Source: Sulfuriferula multivorans (GTDB lineage: Bacteria > Pseudomonadota > Gammaproteobacteria > Burkholderiales > Sulfuriferulaceae). Taken from it: a stretch of 47,068 nt of DNA. Location of the stretch: assembly GCF_003851125.1 (NCBI RefSeq), contig NZ_BGOW01000050.1, positions 2,501 to 49,568 on the forward strand, in the 5' to 3' direction. The position numbers and the translations under genes are program-made. The notes under the pieces were generated by a model that saw only the letters and a program-made list of their open reading frames with translations, made no database searches and was not told the DNA's origin. Positions 1 to 7,903 of this stretch are shown one piece after another (position 1 is the stretch's first letter; every line of letters begins with the position of its first letter).

Positions 1-1
1 G

Positions 2-322
2 AAACAGTCCACCAAGCAACGTTTCGGCGCACTCGACTTCAACTACCCGGCACACGACATCGAAACTGAGATCGTGGCCCACGAAACCGGCGTCAGTGCC
101 GAAGTGGCCGGCAAGCTTGTATCCATCGCCGAACGCGCGCGCAACCTGAAAGGCCACGGCCTCGACGAAGGCATCTCCACGCGCATGCTGATTTACGCAG
201 GCAGCCTGATCGCCAAGAACGTGGAGCCGACCGCTGCATGCCGTATGGCATTGGTGCGCCCGATTACGGATGACCCGGACATGCGCGATGCGCTGGATGC
301 GGCAGTGAGTACGTTCTTTTAA
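2..322 (+). CDS. cbbQ: CbbQ, C-terminal part (Rubisco activase AAA+ subunit), cut by the window edge
   Basis: The frame is open from base 2 and gives the last 106 residues of a MoxR-type AAA+ ATPase; the Walker motifs lie outside the window. The family is usually about 270 residues, so over half is missing. The visible part has the helical C-terminal lid, including a QRFGALDFNYP stretch, an ISTRMLIYAG sensor-2-like segment and the CRMALVRPITDD tail typical of CbbQ/NorQ proteins. CbbQ forms a hexameric ring that works with CbbO to remove inhibitory sugar phosphates from Rubisco. The assignment depends strongly on the adjacent cbbO, because NorQ is closely related and normally pairs with NorD. 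An ATG at 74 is internal and is not the start. Confidence 0.88.
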   Translation, partial: KQSTKQRFGALDFNYPAHDIETEIVAHETGVSAEVAGKLVSIAERARNLKGHGLDEGISTRMLIYAGSLIAKNVEPTAACRMALVRPITDDPDMRDALDAAVSTFF

Positions 323-443
323 GACGTTGCCGGGCGCGGCGCAGGTAATCAAATCCACGCCGTCCCGCTAACCCGTATACACCCGACTTGGCGCTGCTTT
401 GCGGCTAGTGCCAAAGGCATTCCCAATAAATTTCCGGAGCAGA

Positions 444-2798
444 ATGATGGCGCTCGAACTCGACAAGTATCAAGATATTCTGGACGAGCTCGGAGAGCAT
501 GCAGGCGAAGTGCTGCGTGCCTCCTGGGGAGAAGCTGCGCGCGTATTCAGCCCGCGCGGATTGGAACGCTATTATCTGCAAGGTGCAACCGGGCTCAAAT
601 CACTGGGGCGTGGCACTGATCTGGTGGTGTCGTTCATACAGAACGCGCCCGCCGTGGCGCGCGAGCTGGGCGAAGATGCCGTGGGCGATCTGCTCGCCGC
701 CGCAATCAAGATGTATTCCAAGACCAGCGCCGCGGTGATCGCGTCGATTTTTTCGACCAGTCCGGTGGCTGCTGCACGGTTGGGCGATCCGGAACTGTTT
801 CGCGGCTATCTGCACTTGCTTGACATGTTGCTGGCCCAGGCGCCACGCGGCGTGCGGCCGATGCTGGACCACCTCGGCACCCTGCTGGGCCAACTCACGC
901 TGGGCGGTCTGCGACGCTGGGCGTTGTGGGGTGCGCAGGCGCACAAAACCAATTTTGACGGACAACTGAAATACTTCAGCCTGGACAGCCCGGAATCCAT
1001 CGGCGTATTGCAGCGTGAACGCAAGGGCACCTTATTCATCGACGTGCAACGCCGCATCGGAATGTACCTGCGTGCCCTGTGGGGACGCGACTTCTTCCTG
1101 CGACCCACCAGCGGCGACTTCGAACAGCGCGAGGGTTACCGTCCCTATATCGATGGCTACATCATCCACCTGCCTGATGCCTACGATGATTTTGTGGCGG
1201 ATCCGGCCGCTGACGGGGCGGAGCGGATTGCCGGCATTGCCCTGTATCGAGCCAGCGCGGCGCATGCCGCATGCCATCAGGTCTACACCACACGGCAGTT
1301 TGACAGTGCCGGCCTGAGCAGTTTGCAAAAGGTGCTGATGGGCTTGATCGAGGATGCACGCGTAGAAGCGCTGGCTCTGGAAAAATTTCCTGGCCTTCGG
1401 CAGACCTGGCTGCCGCTGCATACCGCGACGCCGCAGTCGGGCGACGGCGCTGCCGCATTGATGGCACGCCTGGCGCGCGCGCTGATGGATGATACTTACC
1501 AGGATACGCACGCCTGGGTCGCACTGGGGTGCCGTTTATTCCGCGCACGCTGTACTGAATCCGAGCCCGAGGTGTGGGTACGCGAGGTGGGTATCGAGCT
1601 GGCTGACGCCCTGCTCGCATCAGGCGCGAATTACAGTCATACCAATGACGTGATCGACATCGTTTACCGTGATGACAACCGCTATATGTGGGAGTTTGAA
1701 GACATATTCGAAGCCAGCCAGGCGGTGGCCGGCATCGCCACCCAGCAGTTGCGCAAATACGTCAGCGTGATGGAGATGATCAATACGCTGGATGTTCCGG
1801 GTGCCGGCGACGATGCCAACGAGATATGGGTGCTGAACAGCGAATTCTTTCGCGACGAGGAAAGCACCAGCATCAACCAGCAGGAAGGCCGTGAACCACC
1901 GCCGGATCCTTACCACTATGCTGAATGGGATTATCAGATGCAGCTGGATCGGCCAGACTGGTGCACCGTGCTGGAGAAGCGTCCGAAAGCCGGCGAAGTC
2001 GAGCTGATTGACGAGATTGTCGTCAAACACAAGCCACTCGTAGCGCGTCTCAAGCACTTGATCGAGGCAATGCAACCACAGGGGGTGCAGCGTCTGCGCA
2101 AGCAGGAAGACGGCGACGAAATCGACCTCAACGCGGCGGTGAGCGCCATGATCGACATCCGGCTGGGCGAGCAGCCCGACCCGCGCATTATGATGCGCAA
2201 CGTGCGCAAGGTGCGCGATTTGTCCGTACTGCTACTGATCGATTTGTCCGAATCCACGAATGACAGCGTGCTGGGTTCTGACAGCACAGTGCTGCAGCTT
2301 GCGCGTGAAGCGACGGTGCTGCTGGCCGATGCGCTGGACAAAATCGGTGACCCCTTTGCGCTGCATGGTTTTGATTCCAATGGCCGCCATGACGTGGAGT
2401 ATTTTCGTTTCAAGGATTTCGACGACGATTTCAACGACAAGGCGAAGTCTCGTCTGGCGGGCATGAGTGGGCAACTATCCACGCGCATGGGTGCGGCGAT
2501 GCGGCATGCTGGCTCACTGCTCAAGCGACAACCCAGCCATAAAAAACTGCTGCTGGTGATTACCGACGGCGAACCCGCCGACAACGACGTGCGCGATCCG
2601 CAATACCTGCGATTCGACGCCAAAAAAGCAGTGGAAGAACTGACCAGAGAGGGCATTGCGACCTACTGTCTGAGCCTGGATCCGCGCGCCGATGAGTATG
2701 TGTCGCGCATTTTTGGCGCGCGCAATTACATGGTGGTCGATCATGTTGAACGCCTGCCGGAAAAACTGCCGCTGCTTTATATGGGATTGACCCGATGA
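444..2798 (+). CDS. cbbO: CbbO, VWA-domain Rubisco activase adaptor
   Basis: About 784 residues, matching the CbbO/NorD size class. The C-terminal von Willebrand A domain (about residues 585-784) carries a MIDAS: DLSES near residue 600, a TRMGAAMRHAG threonine segment and the ITDGEPADND aspartate segment near 705. In the known CbbQO activase, CbbO bridges the CbbQ ring to Rubisco, and its MIDAS is needed for activation. The open frame extends upstream to a TTG at 399, but ATG 444 or the adjacent ATG 447 follows a CGGAG ribosome site and is preferred. It lies 121 bases after cbbQ, and its stop overlaps the SulP start in an ATGA, which points to translational coupling. NorD is the main alternative; the Calvin-cycle genes in this window favour CbbO. 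Confidence 0.88.
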   Translation: MMALELDKYQDILDELGEHAGEVLRASWGEAARVFSPRGLERYYLQGATGLKSLGRGTDLVVSFIQNAPAVARELGEDAVGDLLAAAIKMYSKTSAAVIASIFSTSPVAAARLGDPELFRGYLHLLDMLLAQAPRGVRPMLDHLGTLLGQLTLGGLRRWALWGAQAHKTNFDGQLKYFSLDSPESIGVLQRERKGTLFIDVQRRIGMYLRALWGRDFFLRPTSGDFEQREGYRPYIDGYIIHLPDAYDDFVADPAADGAERIAGIALYRASAAHAACHQVYTTRQFDSAGLSSLQKVLMGLIEDARVEALALEKFPGLRQTWLPLHTATPQSGDGAAALMARLARALMDDTYQDTHAWVALGCRLFRARCTESEPEVWVREVGIELADALLASGANYSHTNDVIDIVYRDDNRYMWEFEDIFEASQAVAGIATQQLRKYVSVMEMINTLDVPGAGDDANEIWVLNSEFFRDEESTSINQQEGREPPPDPYHYAEWDYQMQLDRPDWCTVLEKRPKAGEVELIDEIVVKHKPLVARLKHLIEAMQPQGVQRLRKQEDGDEIDLNAAVSAMIDIRLGEQPDPRIMMRNVRKVRDLSVLLLIDLSESTNDSVLGSDSTVLQLAREATVLLADALDKIGDPFALHGFDSNGRHDVEYFRFKDFDDDFNDKAKSRLAGMSGQLSTRMGAAMRHAGSLLKRQPSHKKLLLVITDGEPADNDVRDPQYLRFDAKKAVEELTREGIATYCLSLDPRADEYVSRIFGARNYMVVDHVERLPEKLPLLYMGLTR

Positions 2799-4906
2799 CC
2801 CGCACGATAAAAACCCGTGCGTCCACGCTGTTTCCGTTTTTGCGCTGGTTTCCGCTCAGCACTGAAAAACTACGCGCCGACATGGTGGCCGGCATTACTG
2901 TCGCGTTGATACTGGTGCCGCAAAGCATGGCCTATGCCCAGCTTGCAGGCTTGCCCGTGGTGTATGGTCTGTATGCGTCATTGTTGCCGGTGGTGGTGGC
3001 TTCGATGTGGGGTTCGTCGAATCAGCTACACACCGGGCCGGTGGCAATGCTGGCGCTGATCTCGGCGGTGACCATCATTCCGTTCGCTTCGCCTGGCAGC
3101 GACAAATTCATCGAACTGTCCATCATGCTGGCGTTAATGGTCGGCGTGTTGCGTCTGGTGCTGGGCATGCTGCGTCTGGGGGCGCTGGTTAACCTGTTGT
3201 CCAGCCCGGTCGTGGTTGGCTTCACCAATGCCGCCGCGCTGATTATCGGGCTGTCATTGCTGGCCGAGGTGCTAAACGTGCCGTTCCCGCGCAGCGATGT
3301 ATTCATGGCAGATTTATGGCGGGTCGTGGCACAGGTGCAGCACGCGCATCTGTCAACGCTGGGATTTGCCTTTGCCACGGCCGCTATCATGCTCGCTTTG
3401 CGCCGCTATATGCCGAAAATTCCCGGTATTCTGGTAGCAGTAGTATTGACCACACTGGTGAGTTGGGTGATCGGCTTTGAGCGTAACCAGACAGTGCCCT
3501 TGTCATCGGTGACGACAGCCGCGGCTCGCTCCGACATCGATGCGTATGCCCAGACAGAGCGCCAGTTGCAGGTTTTGGCCAGCCAGCTTAGCGATATCAA
3601 CCAACGACTGCGTGAATTAGACAATGGCTCACATGACGCCATCGAAAGAGGTGCTGAGCTGCATGCACAGGCCGAGTGGGCGCGTCGCAAAATAGCCCGG
3701 CTCAAGGCGGACAACAATCTGCGCAGAGTTCAGCTCCATGCACTCCGGTTTGTACGCGAAGCGCAGCCAGACGGCCAGGTTCGCTACCGGCTTGCAGCCG
3801 ATGGAGAAGGTGCAAAATGGCGCTTTGGTAAGATCAAGGACGGCCAGGTCAGCTTTAGCGGCGGTGGTCGCGTGGTCGGGAATATTCCGGCCGGCTTGCC
3901 GTCATTTTCGCCCCCCAGCTTGCGGGGCGATTTACTGCTGCCTCTGCTGCCGGGGGCACTGGTGATGGCATTGATCGGTTTTCTTGAAGCGACGTCCATT
4001 TCCAAGGCGATTTCAGCCATGACGCGCGAGCGTATCAACCCCAGCCGCGAACTGATCGGGCAGGGTCTGGCGAACATTGTCGGTTCGTTCTGCCTGTCGT
4101 TCGTGGTGAGTGGTTCGTTTTCGCGTTCAGCAGTGGTAGCTCGTACCGGGGCGCGTACCGGGCTGTTTGCCATCATCAGCGCGCTGATGGTGGCGCTGGT
4201 GCTTCTGTTCTTTACGCACTATCAGTACCATTTGCCACTGGCAGTGCTGGCGGTGATTGTCATGCTGTCGGTGTTCGACCTGATTAAAGTCCGTCCGCTG
4301 TTGATGGCGTGGAAGGTCGATCGCATGGGCGCGGTAACGGGGGCATTCACGTTTGTTGCAACGCTATCCATGGCACCGTCAATTGCCAATGGTGTATTGG
4401 CCGGCGTGGCGTTGACGATTACCATATTTCTGGTGCGGCGCATGAAGCCGCGAGCTGTCTTGTTGGGACAGATGCCGGATGGAAGCCTCGCCGACATGAA
4501 AGCGCATGGGTTGTCGCCGGTCAGCCCGCATTTTGTGATAATGCGCTACGATGGTTCGCTGGATTTCCTCAATGCGGCGCATTTCGAGGATGTGATATTG
4601 CGCGCCCATGCTGATTTCCCGCGGGCAAAAACCATACTGGTGATCGGTAATGGCATCAACAACATCGATGCTTCGGGCGAGGAAAAAATACGGGAAATCG
4701 CAAAATACATGCATGAGGCAGGCGTAAATCTGGGGTTCAGCAGCCTGAAGCAGCCGGTTCGGGAGAAGTTCGATAGAGCCGGCCTGCAACACTTGCTGGG
4801 CGCGGAAAATGTGTTCAAGAGTCGCGACATCGCATTTCAGACATTGCAGACGCGCTACGCTGCCGGCCTGCAAGCCGCTGCGTACTCGATTCAACCGGGA
4901 AAATGA
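2795..4906 (+). CDS. SulP-family anion transporter with STAS domain and an extra coiled-coil-like insert
   Basis: 703 residues, longer than the usual 500-600 of SulP carriers. The N-terminal half has the SulP core: a VAGITVALILVPQSMAYAQLAGLP segment (in two parts around residues 31-56), a GPVAMLALI helix and a GFTNAAALIIG helix. The C-terminal part (about 580-690) is a STAS domain. Roughly residues 233-355 are an unusual hydrophilic insert. Its first part is rich in Q, L, E, R and A with coiled-coil character; its second part is a small beta-like stretch. The normal SulP sequence resumes at VVGNIPAGLPSFSPPSL. By analogy with known SulP topology the insert would face the periplasm (inference). 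SulP members carry sulfate, bicarbonate (BicA) or dicarboxylates. The overlap with cbbO suggests bicarbonate or another anion linked to carbon fixation, but the substrate cannot be read from sequence. Confidence 0.85.
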   Translation: MTRTIKTRASTLFPFLRWFPLSTEKLRADMVAGITVALILVPQSMAYAQLAGLPVVYGLYASLLPVVVASMWGSSNQLHTGPVAMLALISAVTIIPFASPGSDKFIELSIMLALMVGVLRLVLGMLRLGALVNLLSSPVVVGFTNAAALIIGLSLLAEVLNVPFPRSDVFMADLWRVVAQVQHAHLSTLGFAFATAAIMLALRRYMPKIPGILVAVVLTTLVSWVIGFERNQTVPLSSVTTAAARSDIDAYAQTERQLQVLASQLSDINQRLRELDNGSHDAIERGAELHAQAEWARRKIARLKADNNLRRVQLHALRFVREAQPDGQVRYRLAADGEGAKWRFGKIKDGQVSFSGGGRVVGNIPAGLPSFSPPSLRGDLLLPLLPGALVMALIGFLEATSISKAISAMTRERINPSRELIGQGLANIVGSFCLSFVVSGSFSRSAVVARTGARTGLFAIISALMVALVLLFFTHYQYHLPLAVLAVIVMLSVFDLIKVRPLLMAWKVDRMGAVTGAFTFVATLSMAPSIANGVLAGVALTITIFLVRRMKPRAVLLGQMPDGSLADMKAHGLSPVSPHFVIMRYDGSLDFLNAAHFEDVILRAHADFPRAKTILVIGNGINNIDASGEEKIREIAKYMHEAGVNLGFSSLKQPVREKFDRAGLQHLLGAENVFKSRDIAFQTLQTRYAAGLQAAAYSIQPGK

Positions 4907-4915
4907 AAGCACTTT

Positions 4916-5821
4916 ATGCCACTCGTTGATATGCAGGATATGCTCGGTCATGCCTACCGACACGGTTACGCTGTGGGTGCCTTTGGTGTGGTCAACTGGA
5001 ATGTCCTGGAAGGCGTGATCGCTGCTGCCGAGAAAATGCGCGCGCCCATCATCCTGAGCATTTCCAAGGCGTACCCCGGTACCGACACTATCGAATCACT
5101 GGCACGCGCGGTGACCGAAATGGGACATCGTGCCACCATCCCGGTGACCTTTCAGGTCGAAATAGAAAGTGACCCTGCCGGAGCAGAAGCCGCGATTGAC
5201 ATGGGTTGCTGTGGCATCGTGTTCAATGCGTCCTCGAAGCTATTGCCCGAAAATGTGGCATTGACGCAAAAAGTAGTCGCGCTGGCTGCGCCGCTGGGGG
5301 TGCTGGTGGTCGGTCGGGTGGGGCTGATCGAAACTGGGCAGGAAGACGAGCTGGTCGATGCTTCGGGGAATGGTGCAACCACACCACCGGAAGCCAAATA
5401 TTATGTGGATCGTACAGGTGTAGGGTGCTTGGCGGTGTCGGTCAGCCGGATCTGTTCAGGCGGCAGCAGCAAGTATAATTTTACCCGCCTGTCGAAAATC
5501 AACCAGGCCGTGGGCATCCCGCTTGGTATTCATGGCAGTGCTGGTTACACCGATGACCAGATGCGGCGCATGATCGGTTTTGGCGCAGCCAAGATCAATT
5601 ACAGTGCGCCGCTGCTCGATATCGCCGCTGAGCGCATACGCAACAATGTCACGGCCGGAGCGTTAGGCTATGCGGCGACGGTAGCCGGTGTGCGCGAAGC
5701 GGTGCAGCTTGAAACCGAACGCTGTATCCAGGTCTGGGGCAGCAGCGGCCGTGCAGCAGAGGTATTGCAGCAATGCCGCGCGCGCAAATCTTTTGCACCG
5801 CGTGCAGAAAAAACGGTGTGA
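4916..5821 (+). CDS. Class II fructose-bisphosphate aldolase-like protein with a degenerate zinc site
   Basis: 301 residues, alignable by eye over most of its length with the class II aldolase encoded at 25125-26189, but without that protein's C-terminal extension. The catalytic and metal residues differ. The zinc/catalytic HxDH segment reads QVEI (Q80, V81, E82, I83), so the catalytic Asp is Glu and a zinc His is Ile. The zinc Glu of the GELG motif is Arg134. The zinc His of the GTSHG motif is missing; the region reads RICSGGSSKYNF (178-189). Only the last zinc His is kept (H206, in IHGSAG). The phosphate-binding loop and the KIN segment look preserved. Ordinary zinc-dependent aldol chemistry is therefore unlikely; a divergent enzyme or a sugar-phosphate-binding regulator is possible (inference). 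It starts 9 bases after the SulP stop, in an apparent operon with cbbO and SulP. Confidence 0.82.
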   Translation: MPLVDMQDMLGHAYRHGYAVGAFGVVNWNVLEGVIAAAEKMRAPIILSISKAYPGTDTIESLARAVTEMGHRATIPVTFQVEIESDPAGAEAAIDMGCCGIVFNASSKLLPENVALTQKVVALAAPLGVLVVGRVGLIETGQEDELVDASGNGATTPPEAKYYVDRTGVGCLAVSVSRICSGGSSKYNFTRLSKINQAVGIPLGIHGSAGYTDDQMRRMIGFGAAKINYSAPLLDIAAERIRNNVTAGALGYAATVAGVREAVQLETERCIQVWGSSGRAAEVLQQCRARKSFAPRAEKTV

Positions 5822-5880
5822 CTACGTAATCAGTCGCAAATCGGCTAAAATGCGACACTGGTTTTAACCGGAAGCGCACC

Positions 5881-6254
5881 ATGATCCAGCAACACGACCG
5901 TTTCGCACCGCGCGTTCTGCACTGGGTCGAAAACTTCAGGCTGGGGATATTTCTGCTGGGTACACTGGTGGCTGGATTTCAGGAATTGCGCATCATGGTC
6001 GATGCGGACACTGCCACGCTGACCGATCTGCTGCAACTGTTACTCTGTCTCGAAATTGTCACCATGCTCGGCCTGTATTACAAGCAGGGCCAGCTGCCTG
6101 TGCGTTTCCAATCGATATCGCTATCATCGCGCTGGCGCGTTGTATCATTCTCGGCATGAAGGAAATGGACGAATGGCGCCAGATTGGTGTGGCTGCCGTC
6201 TTCCTAATGCTTACCGTGACGGTGCTGACGGTGAATAAAGAAAGATCAAAATGA
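5881..6254 (+). pseudogene. PsiE-family membrane protein gene, frameshifted
   Basis: The first frame, from ATG 5881, encodes a PsiE-like membrane protein: a VENFRLGIFLLGTLVAG helix, then LLQLLLCLEIVTMLGLYYKQGQLPVRF. At about 6106-6110 the reading must move to another frame to continue the family pattern: PIDIAIIALARCIILGMKE, then MDEW and a last hydrophobic helix ending in VNKERSK. One missing C in the TTCC run would explain the break. The corrected frame ends with TGA at 6252-6254, overlapping the purE ATG by four bases, as expected for a natural gene end. Without the shift the protein ends early at 6159 with an unrelated tail. This is either a real inactivation or a sequencing or assembly error. 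PsiE proteins are poorly characterised phosphate-starvation-associated membrane proteins. Confidence 0.75.
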
Positions 6255-6742
6255 ATACACCTCTAATCGGCATTGTGATGGGCAGCAACAGCGACTGGGA
6301 AGTGATGCAGCATGCCGCGCTGATGCTCAAGTCGCTGGGCGTGGCTTTTGAAGCCAAAGTGGTCTCCGCCCACCGTACTCCAGACCTGCTGTTTGACTAT
6401 GCCGCCAGCGCCGCGCCGCGCGGACTGCGCGCCATTATCGCGGGTGCTGGCGGTGCAGCGCATCTGCCCGGCATGCTGGCCGCCAAAACCACCGTGCCGG
6501 TGCTGGGCGTGCCGGTGCCTTCCAAATATCTGAAGGGCATGGACTCGCTGCTCTCCATTGTGCAAATGCCCAAGGGCATTCCGGTTGCCACGTTCGCCAT
6601 CGGCGAAGCGGGTGCAGCCAACGCCGCGCTGTTCGCTGCTGCGCTGCTGGCCAGTGGCGATGCAGCGCTGGCTGCGCGGCTGGAAGTATTCCGCACCGAA
6701 CAGTCCGCGACCGTGCTCAACATGAGCCTGCCGGAAGCCTGA
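6251..6742 (+). CDS. purE: N5-carboxyaminoimidazole ribonucleotide mutase
   Basis: 163 residues, normal for bacterial class I PurE. It converts N5-CAIR to CAIR in de novo purine synthesis. The N-terminus has the nucleotide-binding [13 protein letters not shown] motif, followed by [11 protein letters not shown] with the catalytic His, [13 protein letters not shown] and the conserved [22 protein letters not shown] segment (written with a break at LKG). Its ATG overlaps the stop of the corrected PsiE frame, and purK follows 3 bases downstream, forming the usual purEK unit. Confidence 0.97.
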   Translation: MNTPLIGIVMGSNSDWEVMQHAALMLKSLGVAFEAKVVSAHRTPDLLFDYAASAAPRGLRAIIAGAGGAAHLPGMLAAKTTVPVLGVPVPSKYLKGMDSLLSIVQMPKGIPVATFAIGEAGAANAALFAAALLASGDAALAARLEVFRTEQSATVLNMSLPEA

Positions 6743-6745
6743 CCG

Positions 6746-7876
6746 ATGAACCCGATGATATTGCCCGGTGCCACCCTCGGCATGCTGGGCGGCGGCCAGC
6801 TCGGACGCATGTTCACCATTGCCGCGCGCACCATGGGCTACCGCGTGATGGTGCTCGATCCCGATCCCATCAGCCCGGCCGGGCAGGTCGCGGATATGCA
6901 CCTGTGCGCCGACTACCAGGATGAAACGGCGCTGTCGCAGATGGGCCGCGAGTGCGCGGCGGTGACCACGGAATTCGAGAATGTCCCGGCGCAAACCCTG
7001 CGCGCGCTGGCGCAGCATTGCCCGGTCAAGCCGGGCGCCGAGGCAGTGGAAATCGCGCAGAACCGCGTGGCGGAAAAATCCTGGCTGCATGCGCACGGCT
7101 TTGCCACCGCACCGTTCGCGGTGGTCGCAGCGCCGGCGGAGATCGCCGCTGCCTGTGCGCAGGTCGGTTTTCCCGCCGTGCTCAAGGTGTCGCGCTTTGG
7201 CTATGACGGCAAGGGCCAGGCGCGCGTTGCCAGTCTTGATGAAGCGCAGGCCGCATTTGCAGCGATGGGCGGCGAGGTGTGCGTGCTGGAGAAAATGCTG
7301 GCGCTGGAGTGCGAGCTGTCGGTGGTATTGGGGCGCAATGAAGCTGGCGCATGCGCGCTCTACCCGGTGGCGGAGAACATCCACGAAGCGGGCATTCTCG
7401 ATATCAGCATCGTGCCGGCACGGGTGGAGCAAACCCTGGCGCAAACTGCGCGCGCCACCGCGCAGGCGATTGCCGACCAGCTCGGTTATTGCGGTGTGAT
7501 GGCGGTGGAGTTTTTCGTCGTGGATGGCGGCAGGCTGGTCGTCAACGAAATCGCCCCGCGCCCGCACAACAGCGGTCACTATACGCTGGATGCCTGCCTT
7601 ACCAGCCAGTTCGAGATGCAGGTGCGCACCCTGTGCAATCTGCCGATTGGCGCCACCACGCAGCATACGCCTGCGGTCATGGTGAACCTGCTGGGCGACC
7701 TGTGGGGTGCTAGCCAACCCAATTGGACAGCGCTGCTGCAACATCCGGCAGCCAAACTGCACCTGTATGGCAAACAGTCTGCGCGCCCGGGGCGCAAGAT
7801 GGGGCATTTCACCTGCGTGGATGCCTCGCTGGAAACCGCGCTGGCATTGGCGCGAACCATCCGCGCACAGTTATAA
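6746..7876 (+). CDS. purK: N5-carboxyaminoimidazole ribonucleotide synthase
   Basis: 376 residues, normal length. This ATP-grasp enzyme makes N5-CAIR from AIR, ATP and bicarbonate, feeding PurE. The N-terminal Rossmann-like motif is GMLGGGQLGRMF (about residues 12-23). The ATP-grasp core contains LKVSRFGYDGKGQ and VLEKMLALECELSVV. The metal and phosphate region reads GVMAVEFFVVDGG, then VNEIAPRPHNSGHYT. It follows purE by 3 bases, so the two are cotranscribed. It converges with the DUF3108 gene, with only 27 bases between the stops and no clear terminator hairpin there. Confidence 0.97.
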   Translation: MNPMILPGATLGMLGGGQLGRMFTIAARTMGYRVMVLDPDPISPAGQVADMHLCADYQDETALSQMGRECAAVTTEFENVPAQTLRALAQHCPVKPGAEAVEIAQNRVAEKSWLHAHGFATAPFAVVAAPAEIAAACAQVGFPAVLKVSRFGYDGKGQARVASLDEAQAAFAAMGGEVCVLEKMLALECELSVVLGRNEAGACALYPVAENIHEAGILDISIVPARVEQTLAQTARATAQAIADQLGYCGVMAVEFFVVDGGRLVVNEIAPRPHNSGHYTLDACLTSQFEMQVRTLCNLPIGATTQHTPAVMVNLLGDLWGASQPNWTALLQHPAAKLHLYGKQSARPGRKMGHFTCVDASLETALALARTIRAQL

Positions 7877-7903
7877 GGCATACGGTTTTCGCAGCGCCGG
7901 GCA

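Noticed and set aside
6056-6238. Small + strand open frame in the PsiE-like region
   Set aside because: It lies in the third frame. The frame that continues the family similarity is the one ending at 6254.
6263-7807. 514-codon open frame on the - strand across purE and purK
   Set aside because: It is antisense to two clearly conserved genes, and its His/Arg/Gln-rich product has no recognisable domain; a codon-bias shadow.
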